Shown: positions 16,020-28,849, counted from the stretch's first letter. The stretch is 33,499 nt of DNA from Deltaproteobacteria bacterium (GCA_020849175.1 JADLGR010000358.1:1-33499); one strand, 5' to 3'. Notes: generated from the sequence alone by a model not told the origin. A program made the numbers and translations.

Positions 16020-16402
16020 CGACCCTCTTCCCCCCTGGCGGTGCATGCGCCGAGCCGCTCTGGCGTCTTCTCATCGGCGTGCGGTGCGGTACGCCGGAGG
16101 GCCCCGGCAGAGCCCGGCAGCATACGACGCCGACCCGCGGCTGGCGAGCGTGGGGCGGGCGGCCGGATGACGCCCGGATGGCCGTCCACGGCAACCCACC
16201 CGCGCCGGGCCGACTTGCCCGGTCCGGGTTCGTGAGAGAAACTATTTTCCCTGCGGCACGGCTCTTCCGATAAGTGGAAGAGGTTTTCCAATCAGGGCGG
16301 GCCGGTGGCCGCCCGCAGCCAGCGGACAGAGCCGATTCAGGATGTCGGAGGCCGGCCGAGGCGGCCGGGCTGCATACGCCATTCGACGCGTGAGGGGTGC
16401 AC
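16020..16402. promoter_or_regulatory. Divergent intergenic region between wecB and the response regulator gene
   Basis: A 383-base stretch without a credible gene, lying between two divergently transcribed units, so it should hold both promoters. Bases 16231-16295 are clearly less GC-rich than the rest and carry the inverted repeats listed separately. A GC-rich hairpin (GGGCGG at 16295-16300 pairing with CCGCCC at 16309-16314) lies in the likely leader of the regulator gene. I do not find a perfect -24/-12 or -35/-10 promoter: GGCAC-N5-TTCCG at 16255-16269 has the GG of a sigma-54 -24 box but CC in place of the -12 GC. Confidence 0.6.
16255..16290. promoter_or_regulatory. Compound inverted-repeat element, candidate regulator-binding site
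   Basis: Two interlocked inverted repeats: CTCTTCC (16262-16268) with GGAAGAG (16276-16282), perfect over seven bases with a seven-base spacer, and TGGAA (16275-16279) with TTCCA (16286-16290), spacer six. GG-N8-TTCCGATA (16255-16272) recurs with identical spacing at 33224-33241. It lies about 115 bases before the regulator start codon. Candidate operator or enhancer site; the binding protein is not known. Confidence 0.5.
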
Positions 16403-17818
16403 ATGGCCGATCCGTTCCGCGTTCTCGTGATCGACGACGATCCGGGAGTCCGGGATTACCTCGAAGCCCTCGTCTCGCGGCAGGGCTACCAGGTGTTCGC
16501 GGTCGCGGACGGCGAGCAGGCGCTGCGCACCCTCGACGACACACGCCCGGACCTCGTGACGCTCGACGTGATCCTGCCGGGAATGGACGGGATCGAGACG
16601 CTCCAGAAGATCAAACAGCGTTTGCCGGAAGTCCCTGTCGTCATGCTCTCGGGCCACGGACAGGCGCGGACGATCGTCGAAGCGATGCGGCTGGGTGCTT
16701 CCGACTTCCTGAGAAAGCCATTCGAAGTCGAGGAGCTCGAGCTCGCCTTTCAGAAGGCGCTGGAGAAGCGCGCACTCAAAGCCGAGGTCGAGGAGCTGCG
16801 GGGTCGCGCCCGCACCGAGACCGAGATGCTGCTGCTGTGCGGTGACAACCGGAAGATGCTCGCGGTGCGCGAGATCATCGAGCAGGTTGCTGATACCGAC
16901 ATCACAGTGCTGATCCGTGGTGAGAGCGGGACCGGCAAGGAGGTGGTGGCGCGGACGGTCTTCCAGCTTTCGGGCCGCCGCGATCGTCCCTTCGTCAAGG
17001 TGAACTGCGCCGCGCTTCCCTCGGAGCTGCTCGAGAGCGAGCTGTTCGGCTTCGAGAAGGGAGCCTTCACCGGCGCACAGAAGCGGAAGCTGGGAAAGTT
17101 CGAGTTCGCGAACCACGGGACGATCTTTCTCGACGAGATCAGCGAGATGCACCCGAGCCTGCAGGCAAAGCTCCTCCAGGTGCTGCAGGACGGCGAGTTC
17201 TCACGCCTCGGCGGCGAGGCGGACGTGAAGGTCGATACCCGCATCATCGCCGCGACGAATCGCAATCTCGAAGAGGCCGTCAAGGAGGGGACGTTCCGCG
17301 AGGACCTCTTCTACCGCCTCAACGTCGTCACGGTCCAGCTCCCTCCGCTGCGGGACCGAAAGGACGCGATTCCTCTGCTCGTGGACTTCTTTCTGCAGAA
17401 ATACAACGAGCAGTACCGCAAGAGCCTCTCGCCACTGTCGCCGGAAACCCTCGCCAGCCTCATGGCCTACCACTGGCCGGGCAACGTCCGCGAACTCGAG
17501 AACATGATGAAGCGGATGGTGGTGCTGGGCAACGAGCGCATCATGAGCCAGGAGCTCGCGATGAAAGAGGCTCCTCCCCCCCAGGAGGTCACGCCGGGCC
17601 TCGATCTCGACGCCCTGGGACCTGACCTCGCGAACGGGAAGGGAATCGATCTCAAGGCAATCTCGAAGCGTGCCGCTCAAGTTGCCGAGAAGCGGGTGAT
17701 CGAGCGGGTGCTGCAGCAGACGCGGTGGAACCGCAAGGAAGCCGCCGAGCGCCTCCAGATCAGCTACAAAGCCCTGCTTTACAAAATGAAGGAGGCGGGA
17801 CTCGGCGAGCGCGACTGA
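16403..17818 (+). CDS. Sigma-54-dependent response regulator (PrsR-like)
   Basis: A 471-residue NtrC-family activator. The receiver domain (1-120) has the acidic cluster D11-D13, phosphoacceptor D55 (VTLDVILPG) and the K of RKPF near 104. The AAA+ domain has Walker A GESGTGKE near 174, the sigma-54 contact loop GAFTGA near 221, and FLDEI as Walker B. The C-terminus has a Fis-type helix-turn-helix (KEAAERLQISYKALLYKM). It should activate RpoN-dependent promoters when phosphorylated. Position at the head of the export operon matches the response regulator of PEP-CTERM loci (PrsR), but no kinase gene is adjacent. The ATG at 16403 follows a GAGGGG site; a GTG at 16397 is the alternative. Confidence 0.9.
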   Translation: MADPFRVLVIDDDPGVRDYLEALVSRQGYQVFAVADGEQALRTLDDTRPDLVTLDVILPGMDGIETLQKIKQRLPEVPVVMLSGHGQARTIVEAMRLGASDFLRKPFEVEELELAFQKALEKRALKAEVEELRGRARTETEMLLLCGDNRKMLAVREIIEQVADTDITVLIRGESGTGKEVVARTVFQLSGRRDRPFVKVNCAALPSELLESELFGFEKGAFTGAQKRKLGKFEFANHGTIFLDEISEMHPSLQAKLLQVLQDGEFSRLGGEADVKVDTRIIAATNRNLEEAVKEGTFREDLFYRLNVVTVQLPPLRDRKDAIPLLVDFFLQKYNEQYRKSLSPLSPETLASLMAYHWPGNVRELENMMKRMVVLGNERIMSQELAMKEAPPPQEVTPGLDLDALGPDLANGKGIDLKAISKRAAQVAEKRVIERVLQQTRWNRKEAAERLQISYKALLYKMKEAGLGERD

Positions 17819-17831
17819 CGCCGGGGCCGGC

Positions 17832-17848
17832 CTTCCGGGGGGGGGAAG
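17832..17848 (+). promoter_or_regulatory. Nine-G ribosome binding site within a short inverted repeat
   Basis: Bases 17837-17845 are nine consecutive G, ending in GGAAG directly against the ATG at 17849; this must serve as the Shine-Dalgarno region of the export lipoprotein. CTTCC (17832-17836) and GGAAG (17844-17848) form a five-base inverted repeat around seven G. Confidence 0.55.
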
Positions 17849-18457
17849 ATGCAACGTCGCAACTGGAGCCGCGCACGGCTCGCCGGCTGCCTGCTCGTGC
17901 TCGCGACCCTGGCGTGTGGCCGTCCCGTCCAGCCGCCGCCGCCGGAACCTTCGGGAGTGGAGAAGACCCCGTACGTGATCGGGCCGAGTGACGTCCTCGC
18001 GATCACCGTGTGGAAGAACCCCGAGCTCTCGCTCTCGCAGGTGCCCGTGCGGCCGGACGGCCGCATCTCCGTGCCGCTCGTGAACGACGTCCAGGCGGCG
18101 GGAGTCACGACCGACCAGCTCAAGCAGGTGCTCACCGAGAAGCTGGCGGAGTACGTGACGGCGCCCGAGGTCAGCGTCGTCGTGCTGCAGATCAACAGCC
18201 GCAAGGTCTTCGTGCTCGGCGAGGTGCTGCGCCCCGGGGCCGTCCCGCTCGTACACGACATGCGCGTCCTCGACGCGATCAGCGTGGCGGGTGGATTCAA
18301 CCAGTACGCGGACAAGAACGACGTCAAGGTGATTCGGCGAGCCCCGAGCGGCGGCGTCACCGAGTACAGCTTCAGCTACGGCGACTTCGTGATGGGCACG
18401 AAGGACGAGGCCAACATGCTGCTGGAAAGCGGCGACACGATCGTCGTCACGGACTAG
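17849..18457 (+). CDS. Polysaccharide export lipoprotein (OPX/Wza family, PEP-CTERM type)
   Basis: A 202-residue lipoprotein: basic N-terminus, hydrophobic segment and lipobox L-A-C with Cys23, followed by a proline run. YVIGPSDVLAITVWKNPELS (about residues 42-61) opens the Poly_export domain, RPDGRISVPL follows, and a SLBB domain begins at VFVLGEVLRPGAVPL. It should be anchored in the outer membrane or at its periplasmic face and form the exit path for the polymer with the inner-membrane chain-length protein. Its small size and association fit the export protein family defined for PEP-CTERM loci. It starts 30 bases after the regulator gene and is the first gene of the export group. Confidence 0.93.
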   Translation: MQRRNWSRARLAGCLLVLATLACGRPVQPPPPEPSGVEKTPYVIGPSDVLAITVWKNPELSLSQVPVRPDGRISVPLVNDVQAAGVTTDQLKQVLTEKLAEYVTAPEVSVVVLQINSRKVFVLGEVLRPGAVPLVHDMRVLDAISVAGGFNQYADKNDVKVIRRAPSGGVTEYSFSYGDFVMGTKDEANMLLESGDTIVVTD

Positions 18458-18464
18458 CCGACCC

Positions 18465-20018
18465 TTGCGACTCCAGGCGCTCGCACTCCTGCTGCTCCTT
18501 GTCCTGCCGTTCGATTCGGCGAGGGCCGTCGAGGTCGTGCTCGGAGTCGACGGCGAGACCGGGTACAACAGCAATCTCTTCTACCAGTCGACGGACACCA
18601 CCGGCGACGGCAGCGTCCGACTCGGTCCGGTGCTCGGACTGCGCGATGCAACGGGGCAGCTCACCTGGGGCTTGCGCTACCGGCCGAGCTATCAGGTCTT
18701 CTACACCACGCGTGGCATCGACAGCGTCTATCACGCCGCCAGGGGCGAGATCAGTTGGAAGCCCAGCGCTGCGACGGAGCTCTTCGCGAACGATCGATTC
18801 AGCGTCACACCGTCGTTTGCAACGACGACGCAGACCAATCAGGAGGGGCTGCTGGCGGTCTCGGTTCCGGTCCTGTCGAACAGTCCGGTGACACAGAACT
18901 ATGCCGAGGCGGGGCTGAGGCATTCCTTCAGCCCGCTCTGGCTCGGTGTCATCTCGGCGACGAGCAGCATCGTCGACTATCAGAGCTCGTTCAACGCGGA
19001 CAGCAGCGCGACCGCAGCACAGGTCTATGTGATCTACGGGCTGCGACCCACGGACCGCATCGGTACGGGGCTCGGTGCGACGCGGCAGACCATCGCCCAG
19101 GTGGGCGGCGGAAACAGCGGATCGAACTACTACCAGCTCTTCGGGATCTGGGAGCACGACTTCTCGCCCACGTGGACGATGAGCCTCAATGCCGGCCCGG
19201 CACTCGTTCAGCCCGACTCGCCTGATCTGGAGACGACGCAATTCGGCGCACCTCTCTATGCGCGCAATGTCCTCACGCGAAATGGCACGGTCGTCAGCCC
19301 CCTCAGCTTCGGCGGATGCACTGCGTTCCAGGGCGTTCTCGTCGCGGAGGGGTGTCCGAACCTGAACGTCGCCGGCGCACCGCTCGACGCCACGCAGACC
19401 GTTGCGATCGACAACGCCGGGAATCTGGTCGACCTCGCGCAGACTGGAACGCTCACACAGGTCGGCCCGGCGCCGAAGGCGGCGGGAAGCAGCCTCACCT
19501 ACTTCGCGAACCTGTCGGTCACGAAGCGCTGGCGCTGGTTCGACTTCACGGCGGCGTACGTGCGAAACGCCACCAACACCTCCGGCTTCAATCAGAGCCT
19601 CGTGACCGACACGCTCTCGCTCACGAGCTATTGGGACCCCTCGCCACGCTGGCGTCTCACGGTGTCGGGAATCGTCCAGCGGCGGCAGTCGGATTCCGAT
19701 CAGGTCTTCCTGCTGACGCCCGTTAGCGCGTTCGCGGTCCCGCTCGCGTTCAATCCGGAGATCGGCGTCTTCTCGTTCACCGGCGCGAGGGCGCAGGGGC
19801 TGCAAGCGTTCACGGCCAAGTCCGGGCTCAAGGTCATGAACTACGGCATCACGGCGGAGCTCGACAGGAAGCTCACGCGGAGCAGCTACGTCTTCGGCCG
19901 GGCGAGCTGGGACAAGCAGACGACGGACCGAACCGAAATCGGCCGCACCGATCTCGATCGCTACATCGTGACCATCGGATTCCGTTACGAGTTCGAGCCG
20001 ATTCACGTTCTCAACTGA
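18465..20018 (+). CDS. PEP-CTERM-system-associated outer-membrane beta-barrel protein
   Basis: A 517-residue exported protein. The TTG start at 18465 places a good signal peptide at residues 1-21 (hydrophobic LALLLLLVL, cleavage after SARA), which supports this unusual start; no strong ribosome binding site is seen, and only seven bases separate it from the upstream stop. The mature protein consists of alternating strands rich in Tyr, Ser and Thr, such as GLRYRPSYQVFY and FVRY-type repeats, and ends FRYEFEPIHVLN. This matches the large uncharacterised outer-membrane family associated with PEP-CTERM EPS loci. It may be the outer-membrane pore used with the small OPX lipoprotein. That role is inferred from position. 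Confidence 0.85.
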   Translation: MRLQALALLLLLVLPFDSARAVEVVLGVDGETGYNSNLFYQSTDTTGDGSVRLGPVLGLRDATGQLTWGLRYRPSYQVFYTTRGIDSVYHAARGEISWKPSAATELFANDRFSVTPSFATTTQTNQEGLLAVSVPVLSNSPVTQNYAEAGLRHSFSPLWLGVISATSSIVDYQSSFNADSSATAAQVYVIYGLRPTDRIGTGLGATRQTIAQVGGGNSGSNYYQLFGIWEHDFSPTWTMSLNAGPALVQPDSPDLETTQFGAPLYARNVLTRNGTVVSPLSFGGCTAFQGVLVAEGCPNLNVAGAPLDATQTVAIDNAGNLVDLAQTGTLTQVGPAPKAAGSSLTYFANLSVTKRWRWFDFTAAYVRNATNTSGFNQSLVTDTLSLTSYWDPSPRWRLTVSGIVQRRQSDSDQVFLLTPVSAFAVPLAFNPEIGVFSFTGARAQGLQAFTAKSGLKVMNYGITAELDRKLTRSSYVFGRASWDKQTTDRTEIGRTDLDRYIVTIGFRYEFEPIHVLN

Positions 20019-20043
20019 TGCGCACGGGCGCGGGAGACACGCG

Positions 20044-21735
20044 ATGACGGAAGAACAGGGCCTCAAGCTCGGAGATCTCGAGCGGATCGTCCGGCGCCGC
20101 CTGCCGCTGATGGCGGCCGTCGCGGGTACGGTCTTCCTCGCGTCGATCGTCGTCGCCGCGCTCCTGCCGAACGTGTACGTCGCGAGCGCGACCCTGCTGG
20201 TCGAGCCGCAGACCATCTCGAAGAGGCTGATCGAGTCGGGCGTGGCGGAGAGCGACCTCAACAACCGCCTGCACCTCATGACGATGCAGATCCTCTCGCG
20301 ACCGCGGCTCTCGAAGCTGATCGACGACTTGAAGCTCTACCCGGACCTCGCGGACGAGGAGACGCGCGAAGAGATCATCGAGGAGATGCGCAAGCACATC
20401 CGCGTCGAGCCCGTGCTGCCCGAGCTCGAGACGCAGGAGCTGCGCGGACGCAGCAACCGCGAGATCGTCATCAACACCTTCCGCCTCTACTTCAGCTACG
20501 ACAACGCCGTGACGGCCGCCGCCGTGGCCAATCGGCTCGCGAACGACTTCATCGACGAGCACATCAAGGAGCGCGTCCAGCTCTCCGGTGACACGTCGGA
20601 GTTCATCGAGGCCGAGCTCCAGCGGCTGCAGGGCCGCATCCGCGAGGTGGAGGCGCAGACCGCGCAGGTGAAGGCCGACAATCCGGGCCGGCTGCCGGAG
20701 GACCTGGTCTCCAATCAGCGCCTGCTCGAGAACGCGATCGACAATCTGCGGCGGGCGCAGCGCGACCTCGCCGAGGCCCAGAGCGACGAGGCCTTCTACC
20801 GCCAGCAGTCGCTCCAGGCGCAGGCGGTCGCGACGCCGAACGACGAGGCCAACCCGCAGCGGCGGCTCGAGATGCTCCAGCTCAAGCTCGGCGAGCACCG
20901 CTCGCGCGGCTTCACCGCGAAGCACCCCGACGTCCTCTCGACGGAGCAGGAGATCGCGCAGCTCCAGCAGCGCATCGAGACCGAAGGTGGCGCGACAGAG
21001 ACGCCGCGTTCGCTGCCCCAGCAGCAGGCCGAGGCCGAGGTGCGGCGCGCGCAGCTCAAGATCCAGTCCGGGCAGCAGGACATCGAGCGGCTGACGAAGC
21101 AGGTCGAGGAGATCCAGAGTCGCATCGCGACCTCGCCGCGGGTCGAGGAGCAGCTCGTGGCGCTACGTCGCGAGTACGAGTCGCTGTCGAAGAACGTCGA
21201 CGAATACGGCGCGAAGCGGCTCGAGGCCGCGACGGCCGCGAACATGGAGCGGCGGCAGAAAGGCGAGCAGTTCCGCGTGCTCGACTCGGCCGTTCCGCCG
21301 CCCGAGCCGGCGTCGCCGCGGCGGCTCGTGATCGTCGTCGTCGGGCTCATGCTCGGCGTCGCGCTCGGTGGCGGTGTGGGCCTGCTGCTCGAGAGCGCCG
21401 ACAGCTCGTTCCACGGGGCGCGCGACTTGCAGCAGAAGCTCCGCATCCCGGTGCTGGCCGAGATTCCTGCGATCCTGCTCGACGCGGACCGCGCGTCTGC
21501 ACGGCGCCACCGGATCCGGATGGCAGTCGCCACGACGGCCGTCGTGCTGCTCGTCCTCGTAGGCTCGGGCGGGGGGTACTTCTGGGTCAACGTGATGCCG
21601 GGTTGGCGCGCTTCGCAGGAGCAGGGGGCGACGCCCGCGAGACCGGGCGCGCCCGCACAGCCGGGCGCACCGGCAGCGCCCGCGGCTCCCGCGTCGCCCG
21701 CCGCGGGCGGCGCGACACCGATCACGGAGGGCTGA
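20044..21735 (+). CDS. Wzz-type chain-length determinant protein (PEP-CTERM locus type)
   Basis: A 563-residue inner-membrane protein. A first helix (about residues 19-42) follows the Wzz N-terminus; residues 45-415 form a periplasmic domain with long coiled-coil stretches (for example 180-260 and 325-375) and a Q-rich segment; a second helix (RRLVIVVVGLMLGVALG) lies near 425-450. A cytoplasmic segment with LQQKLRIPVLAEIPAI, as in BY-kinase partners, precedes a third helix near 495-518. The tail is a Pro/Ala/Gly-rich run of about 40 residues ending ATPITEG. It controls polymer length with the tyrosine kinase encoded two genes later. No kinase domain is fused. Start ATG at 20044, with GGGAG upstream. 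Confidence 0.92.
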   Translation: MTEEQGLKLGDLERIVRRRLPLMAAVAGTVFLASIVVAALLPNVYVASATLLVEPQTISKRLIESGVAESDLNNRLHLMTMQILSRPRLSKLIDDLKLYPDLADEETREEIIEEMRKHIRVEPVLPELETQELRGRSNREIVINTFRLYFSYDNAVTAAAVANRLANDFIDEHIKERVQLSGDTSEFIEAELQRLQGRIREVEAQTAQVKADNPGRLPEDLVSNQRLLENAIDNLRRAQRDLAEAQSDEAFYRQQSLQAQAVATPNDEANPQRRLEMLQLKLGEHRSRGFTAKHPDVLSTEQEIAQLQQRIETEGGATETPRSLPQQQAEAEVRRAQLKIQSGQQDIERLTKQVEEIQSRIATSPRVEEQLVALRREYESLSKNVDEYGAKRLEAATAANMERRQKGEQFRVLDSAVPPPEPASPRRLVIVVVGLMLGVALGGGVGLLLESADSSFHGARDLQQKLRIPVLAEIPAILLDADRASARRHRIRMAVATTAVVLLVLVGSGGGYFWVNVMPGWRASQEQGATPARPGAPAQPGAPAAPAAPASPAAGGATPITEG

Positions 21736-21742
21736 TCGCGGC

Positions 21743-22633
21743 ATGTACCGCCAGTACTACGGACTCCTGCGCAGCCCGTTCGAGATGACGCCCGACCCGG
21801 CGTTTCTCTATCTGGGTGAGGCCCATCGCGAGGGGCTGGCGACGCTCGTCTACGGCGTTCGTGCGCGCAAGGGATTCGTTCTGCTGACGGGCGAGGTGGG
21901 AACGGGAAAGACCACGCTGCTCCACGCACTGCTCGCGCAGCTCGATTCGACGACGACGGCGGCGTTCATGTTCAACCCGCGCCTCGAGCCGCTGGACTTC
22001 TTTCGCGTGCTCTTCGACGAGTACGACATCGAGGAGCGGTGCAGCACGAAGGCCGAGTATCTGCTGGCGCTGAACCGCTTCCTCATTGCACGCCTCGAGA
22101 AGGGCCAGCCGACGCTGCTGATCGTCGACGAGGCGCAGAACCTCTCGCCCGAGATGCTCGAAGAGATTCGGCTGCTCTCGAACCTCGAGACGCCGACGTC
22201 GAAGCTCCTCCAGATCATGCTCGTGGGGCAGCCCGAGCTGGCCGAGATGCTCGCGCGGCCCGACCTTCGTCAGCTTCGGCAGCGGATCGTGCTGCGCCAC
22301 CACCTGCGGCCGTTCGACGACGAGGAGTCGGTCGCCTACATCGACGAGCGCCTTCGGCTCGCGGGCTACACGGGGCAGGGCCTGTTCGATCGCGGCGCGC
22401 TGCGAGAGATCCACGCCGTGACCGGGGGGATCCCACGGCTGCTCAACACGGTCTGCGACTCGGCGCTGCTGATCGGCTTCTCGCGGGAGATCCCGGTGAT
22501 CGGCAAGGCAGTGGTGCGGGAGGCGGCGCAGGATCTGGCCCTTCCGGGGCCGACGGAATCGGGCTCACGCCCGGCGGAGGCGGTGGGAGCACCGCCGGCG
22601 CGCCGGCGTGGGCTGCTCGGGCTCTTCCGCTAG
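21743..22633 (+). CDS. ExeA-like AAA ATPase of PEP-CTERM/EPS loci
   Basis: A 296-residue cytoplasmic ATPase. It starts YRQYYGLLRSPFEMTPDPAF, the signature N-terminus of the ExeA/GspA-like group; Walker A is GEVGTGKTT (residues 50-58), Walker B LLIVDEAQNLS near 127, and VTGGIPRLLNTVCD near 230 is the sensor-2 region. The family seen in PEP-CTERM loci accompanies the chain-length protein and the tyrosine kinase and is thought to help EPS secretion; its mechanism is unknown. The C-terminus is a short Gly/Ala/Arg-rich tail without the peptidoglycan-binding domain of true ExeA. A GGAGGG site lies in the end of the preceding gene, which closes seven bases upstream. Confidence 0.92.
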   Translation: MYRQYYGLLRSPFEMTPDPAFLYLGEAHREGLATLVYGVRARKGFVLLTGEVGTGKTTLLHALLAQLDSTTTAAFMFNPRLEPLDFFRVLFDEYDIEERCSTKAEYLLALNRFLIARLEKGQPTLLIVDEAQNLSPEMLEEIRLLSNLETPTSKLLQIMLVGQPELAEMLARPDLRQLRQRIVLRHHLRPFDDEESVAYIDERLRLAGYTGQGLFDRGALREIHAVTGGIPRLLNTVCDSALLIGFSREIPVIGKAVVREAAQDLALPGPTESGSRPAEAVGAPPARRRGLLGLFR

Positions 22634-26579
<3,946 letters not shown>

Positions 26580-26583
<4 letters not shown>

Positions 26584-27542
26584 GCCGCCGGCGTCTCGCG
26601 CTGGTGACCGGCGGCGCCGGGTTCATCGGCAGTCACCTCGTGGACCGCCTGCTCGCGGAGGGATGGGAGGCTCGCGTTCTCGACGACTTCTCGAGCGGTC
26701 GCGAGGACAATCTCGCCGAGGCGGGGCATCGCGCCGAGATCTACAAGGGCGACGTCCGCGATGCCGACCTCGTGGCTCGCGCGCTCCGCGGCGTCGAGGT
26801 GGTATTTCACCAGGCCGCAGTTCCCTCCGTGCCCCGCAGCATCGCCGAGCCGGTGCGAACGCACGACGTCAACGTGAACGGAACGCTCAACGTGCTGGAG
26901 CAGGCGCGGCAGGCCGGCGTTCGCCGCGTGGTGTACGCGGCCTCGTCCTCGGCGTACGGAAACACGCCGACGCTCCCCAAGGTCGAGACCATGCCGCCGA
27001 CTCCGATGTCGCCGTACGCCCTCCAGAAGTACGTCGGTGAGGTCTACTGCCGGCTGTACGCCGAGCTGTACGGCCTCGAGACCGTCGCACTTCGTTACTT
27101 CAACATCTTCGGGCCCCGGCAGAATCCCGACAGCGAGTACGCCGCGGTGATCCCGCGCTTCGTGCGCGCCTGTCTGCGCGGCGAGTCGCCGCGAATTCAC
27201 GGAGACGGCGAGCAGACCCGCGACTTCACGTTCATTGCCGACGCAGTCTCGGCAAATCTGCTCGCGGCGGACGCTCCACGCGCGTCGGGCCACGTGATGA
27301 ACGTCGGCGGGGGCGCGCGAACGAGCCTCAACGAGCTGCTCGATTCCATCCGGCACATCACCGGAGCGACGGTCGCTCCGATTCACGAGCCGGCACGCGA
27401 GGGCGACGTGCGCGACAGCCTCGCGGCGCTCGACCGGGCGCGCGATCTCATCGGCTACGCGCCGGCGGTCGACCTGCGCGAGGGGCTGCGCAGGACCTTC
27501 GAGAGCATGCGCTCGCAGGGGAAGACCGGGGAGTCGGCATGA
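26580..27542 (+). CDS. NAD-dependent sugar epimerase/dehydratase (GalE/WbpP-like)
   Basis: A 320-residue extended SDR protein starting at GTG 26580, which overlaps the upstream TGA by three bases. VTGGAGFIGSHLVD is the NAD-binding loop, HQAAVPSVPRSI near residue 79 and ASSSAYGN near 121 are typical of the UDP-GlcNAc(A) 4-epimerase group, and SPYALQKYVGE holds the catalytic Tyr and Lys. LRYFNIFGPRQNP near 173 is also characteristic. It most likely interconverts UDP-GlcNAc/UDP-GalNAc or UDP-Glc/UDP-Gal. It is clearly different from the preceding epimerase, so the two genes probably supply two separate sugars. Confidence 0.88.
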
Positions 27543-28849
27543 ACGTCTGCGTCGTCGGAACGGGATACGTCGGGCTGGTGACGGGCGCTTGCTTCGCCGA
27601 GTTCGGCGTGCGCGTCGTGTGCGCCGACAACAACGAGCAGAAGATCGCGGCGCTCGACCGGGGCGAGATTCCGATCTACGAGCCTGGCCTCGACACGCTC
27701 GTGGCGCGAAACGAGGCGGCCGGGCGCCTCTCGTTCACGACCGATACCGCGCAGGCGATCCGAGATTCGCTCGTGATCTTCATCGCCGTCGGGACGCCGC
27801 CGCGCGAGGACGGAAGCACGGACCTCTCGTACGTCGAGAGCGTCGCGCGCGAGATCGGACGTGCAATGGACGGCTACAAGGTGGTGGTCACCAAGAGCAC
27901 GGTCCCGGTCGGCACTTCAGCGAAGGTGAAGCGCTGGATCGACGAGGAGCTGACGAAGGCGAACAAGAAGGTCCGTTTCAGCGTCGCCTCCAACCCCGAG
28001 TTCCTGCGCGAGGGCGCCGCGATCCAGGACTTCATGAAGCCCGACCGCGTCGTGATCGGCTGTGAGGACGACGAAGCGATGGCGATCTTGAAGGACCTCT
28101 ATCGCCCGCTCTACCTCATCTCGGCGCCGTTCGTCGTCACCAACGTGCCGACGGCCGAGCTCACCAAGTACGCGGCCAACGCCTTTCTCGCCACCAAGAT
28201 CTCGTTCATCAACGAGCTGGCGAATCTGTGCGAGAAGATCGGCGGCGACGTGCACGACATCGCGCGTGGCATCGGCCTCGATGGGCGCATCGGGCAGAAG
28301 TTCCTGCACCCGGGCCCCGGCTACGGCGGATCGTGCTTTCCGAAGGACACGTGGTCGGCCGCACACTTTGCCCGCGAGCTCGGCAGCCCGCTCGAGATCG
28401 TCGAAGCGGTGATTCGCGTGAACGACCTGCAGCGCGCACGGATGGTCGCGAAGATCGAGACCGCACTCGGCGGCTCGGTTTCGGGCAAGCGGATCGGAGT
28501 GCTCGGCCTCTCGTTCAAGCCCGAGACCGACGACATGCGCGACGCGCCGTCGATCGACATCCTGCGCGTGCTCATCGAGCGGGGAGCGCAGGTCCAGGCC
28601 TACGATCCGGCGGCGATGGAGCACACGCGCAAGATCCTGCCCGAGGTGAGCCTGTGCAGCGGCGAGTACGAGGCCTGCCAGGGAGCCGATGCGCTGGTGA
28701 TCATCACGGAGTGGAACCAGTTCCGGATGCTCGATCTCGACCGCGTGAAGCGGTGCATGCGCCAGCCGCTGGTGGTCGACCTGCGCAACATCTACGAGCC
28801 GTCCGCGATGCGTGCGGCAGGCTTCCAGTACGCGTGCGTGGGGCGCTGA
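27539..28849 (+). CDS. ugd: UDP-glucose 6-dehydrogenase family enzyme
   Basis: A 436-residue enzyme oxidising a nucleotide-sugar C6 alcohol to the acid in two NAD-dependent steps. CVVGTGYVGLVTGACFAE is the N-terminal Rossmann loop; KSTVPVGT near 120 and SNPEFLREG near 152 follow; the catalytic cysteine is in YGGSCFPKD near residue 266, and GLSFKPETDDMRDAPS near 322 marks the C-terminal domain. Bacterial-type UDP-glucose dehydrogenase is the closest fit; GDP-mannose dehydrogenase is possible because GDP-mannose is also made here. ATGA overlap with the upstream epimerase. Confidence 0.93.
   Translation: MNVCVVGTGYVGLVTGACFAEFGVRVVCADNNEQKIAALDRGEIPIYEPGLDTLVARNEAAGRLSFTTDTAQAIRDSLVIFIAVGTPPREDGSTDLSYVESVAREIGRAMDGYKVVVTKSTVPVGTSAKVKRWIDEELTKANKKVRFSVASNPEFLREGAAIQDFMKPDRVVIGCEDDEAMAILKDLYRPLYLISAPFVVTNVPTAELTKYAANAFLATKISFINELANLCEKIGGDVHDIARGIGLDGRIGQKFLHPGPGYGGSCFPKDTWSAAHFARELGSPLEIVEAVIRVNDLQRARMVAKIETALGGSVSGKRIGVLGLSFKPETDDMRDAPSIDILRVLIERGAQVQAYDPAAMEHTRKILPEVSLCSGEYEACQGADALVIITEWNQFRMLDLDRVKRCMRQPLVVDLRNIYEPSAMRAAGFQYACVGR

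Noticed and set aside
16255-16269. Sigma-54 promoter before the response regulator
   Set aside because: GGCAC fits the -24 box but the -12 box reads CC instead of the near-invariant GC, so I list it only as a possible divergent form.
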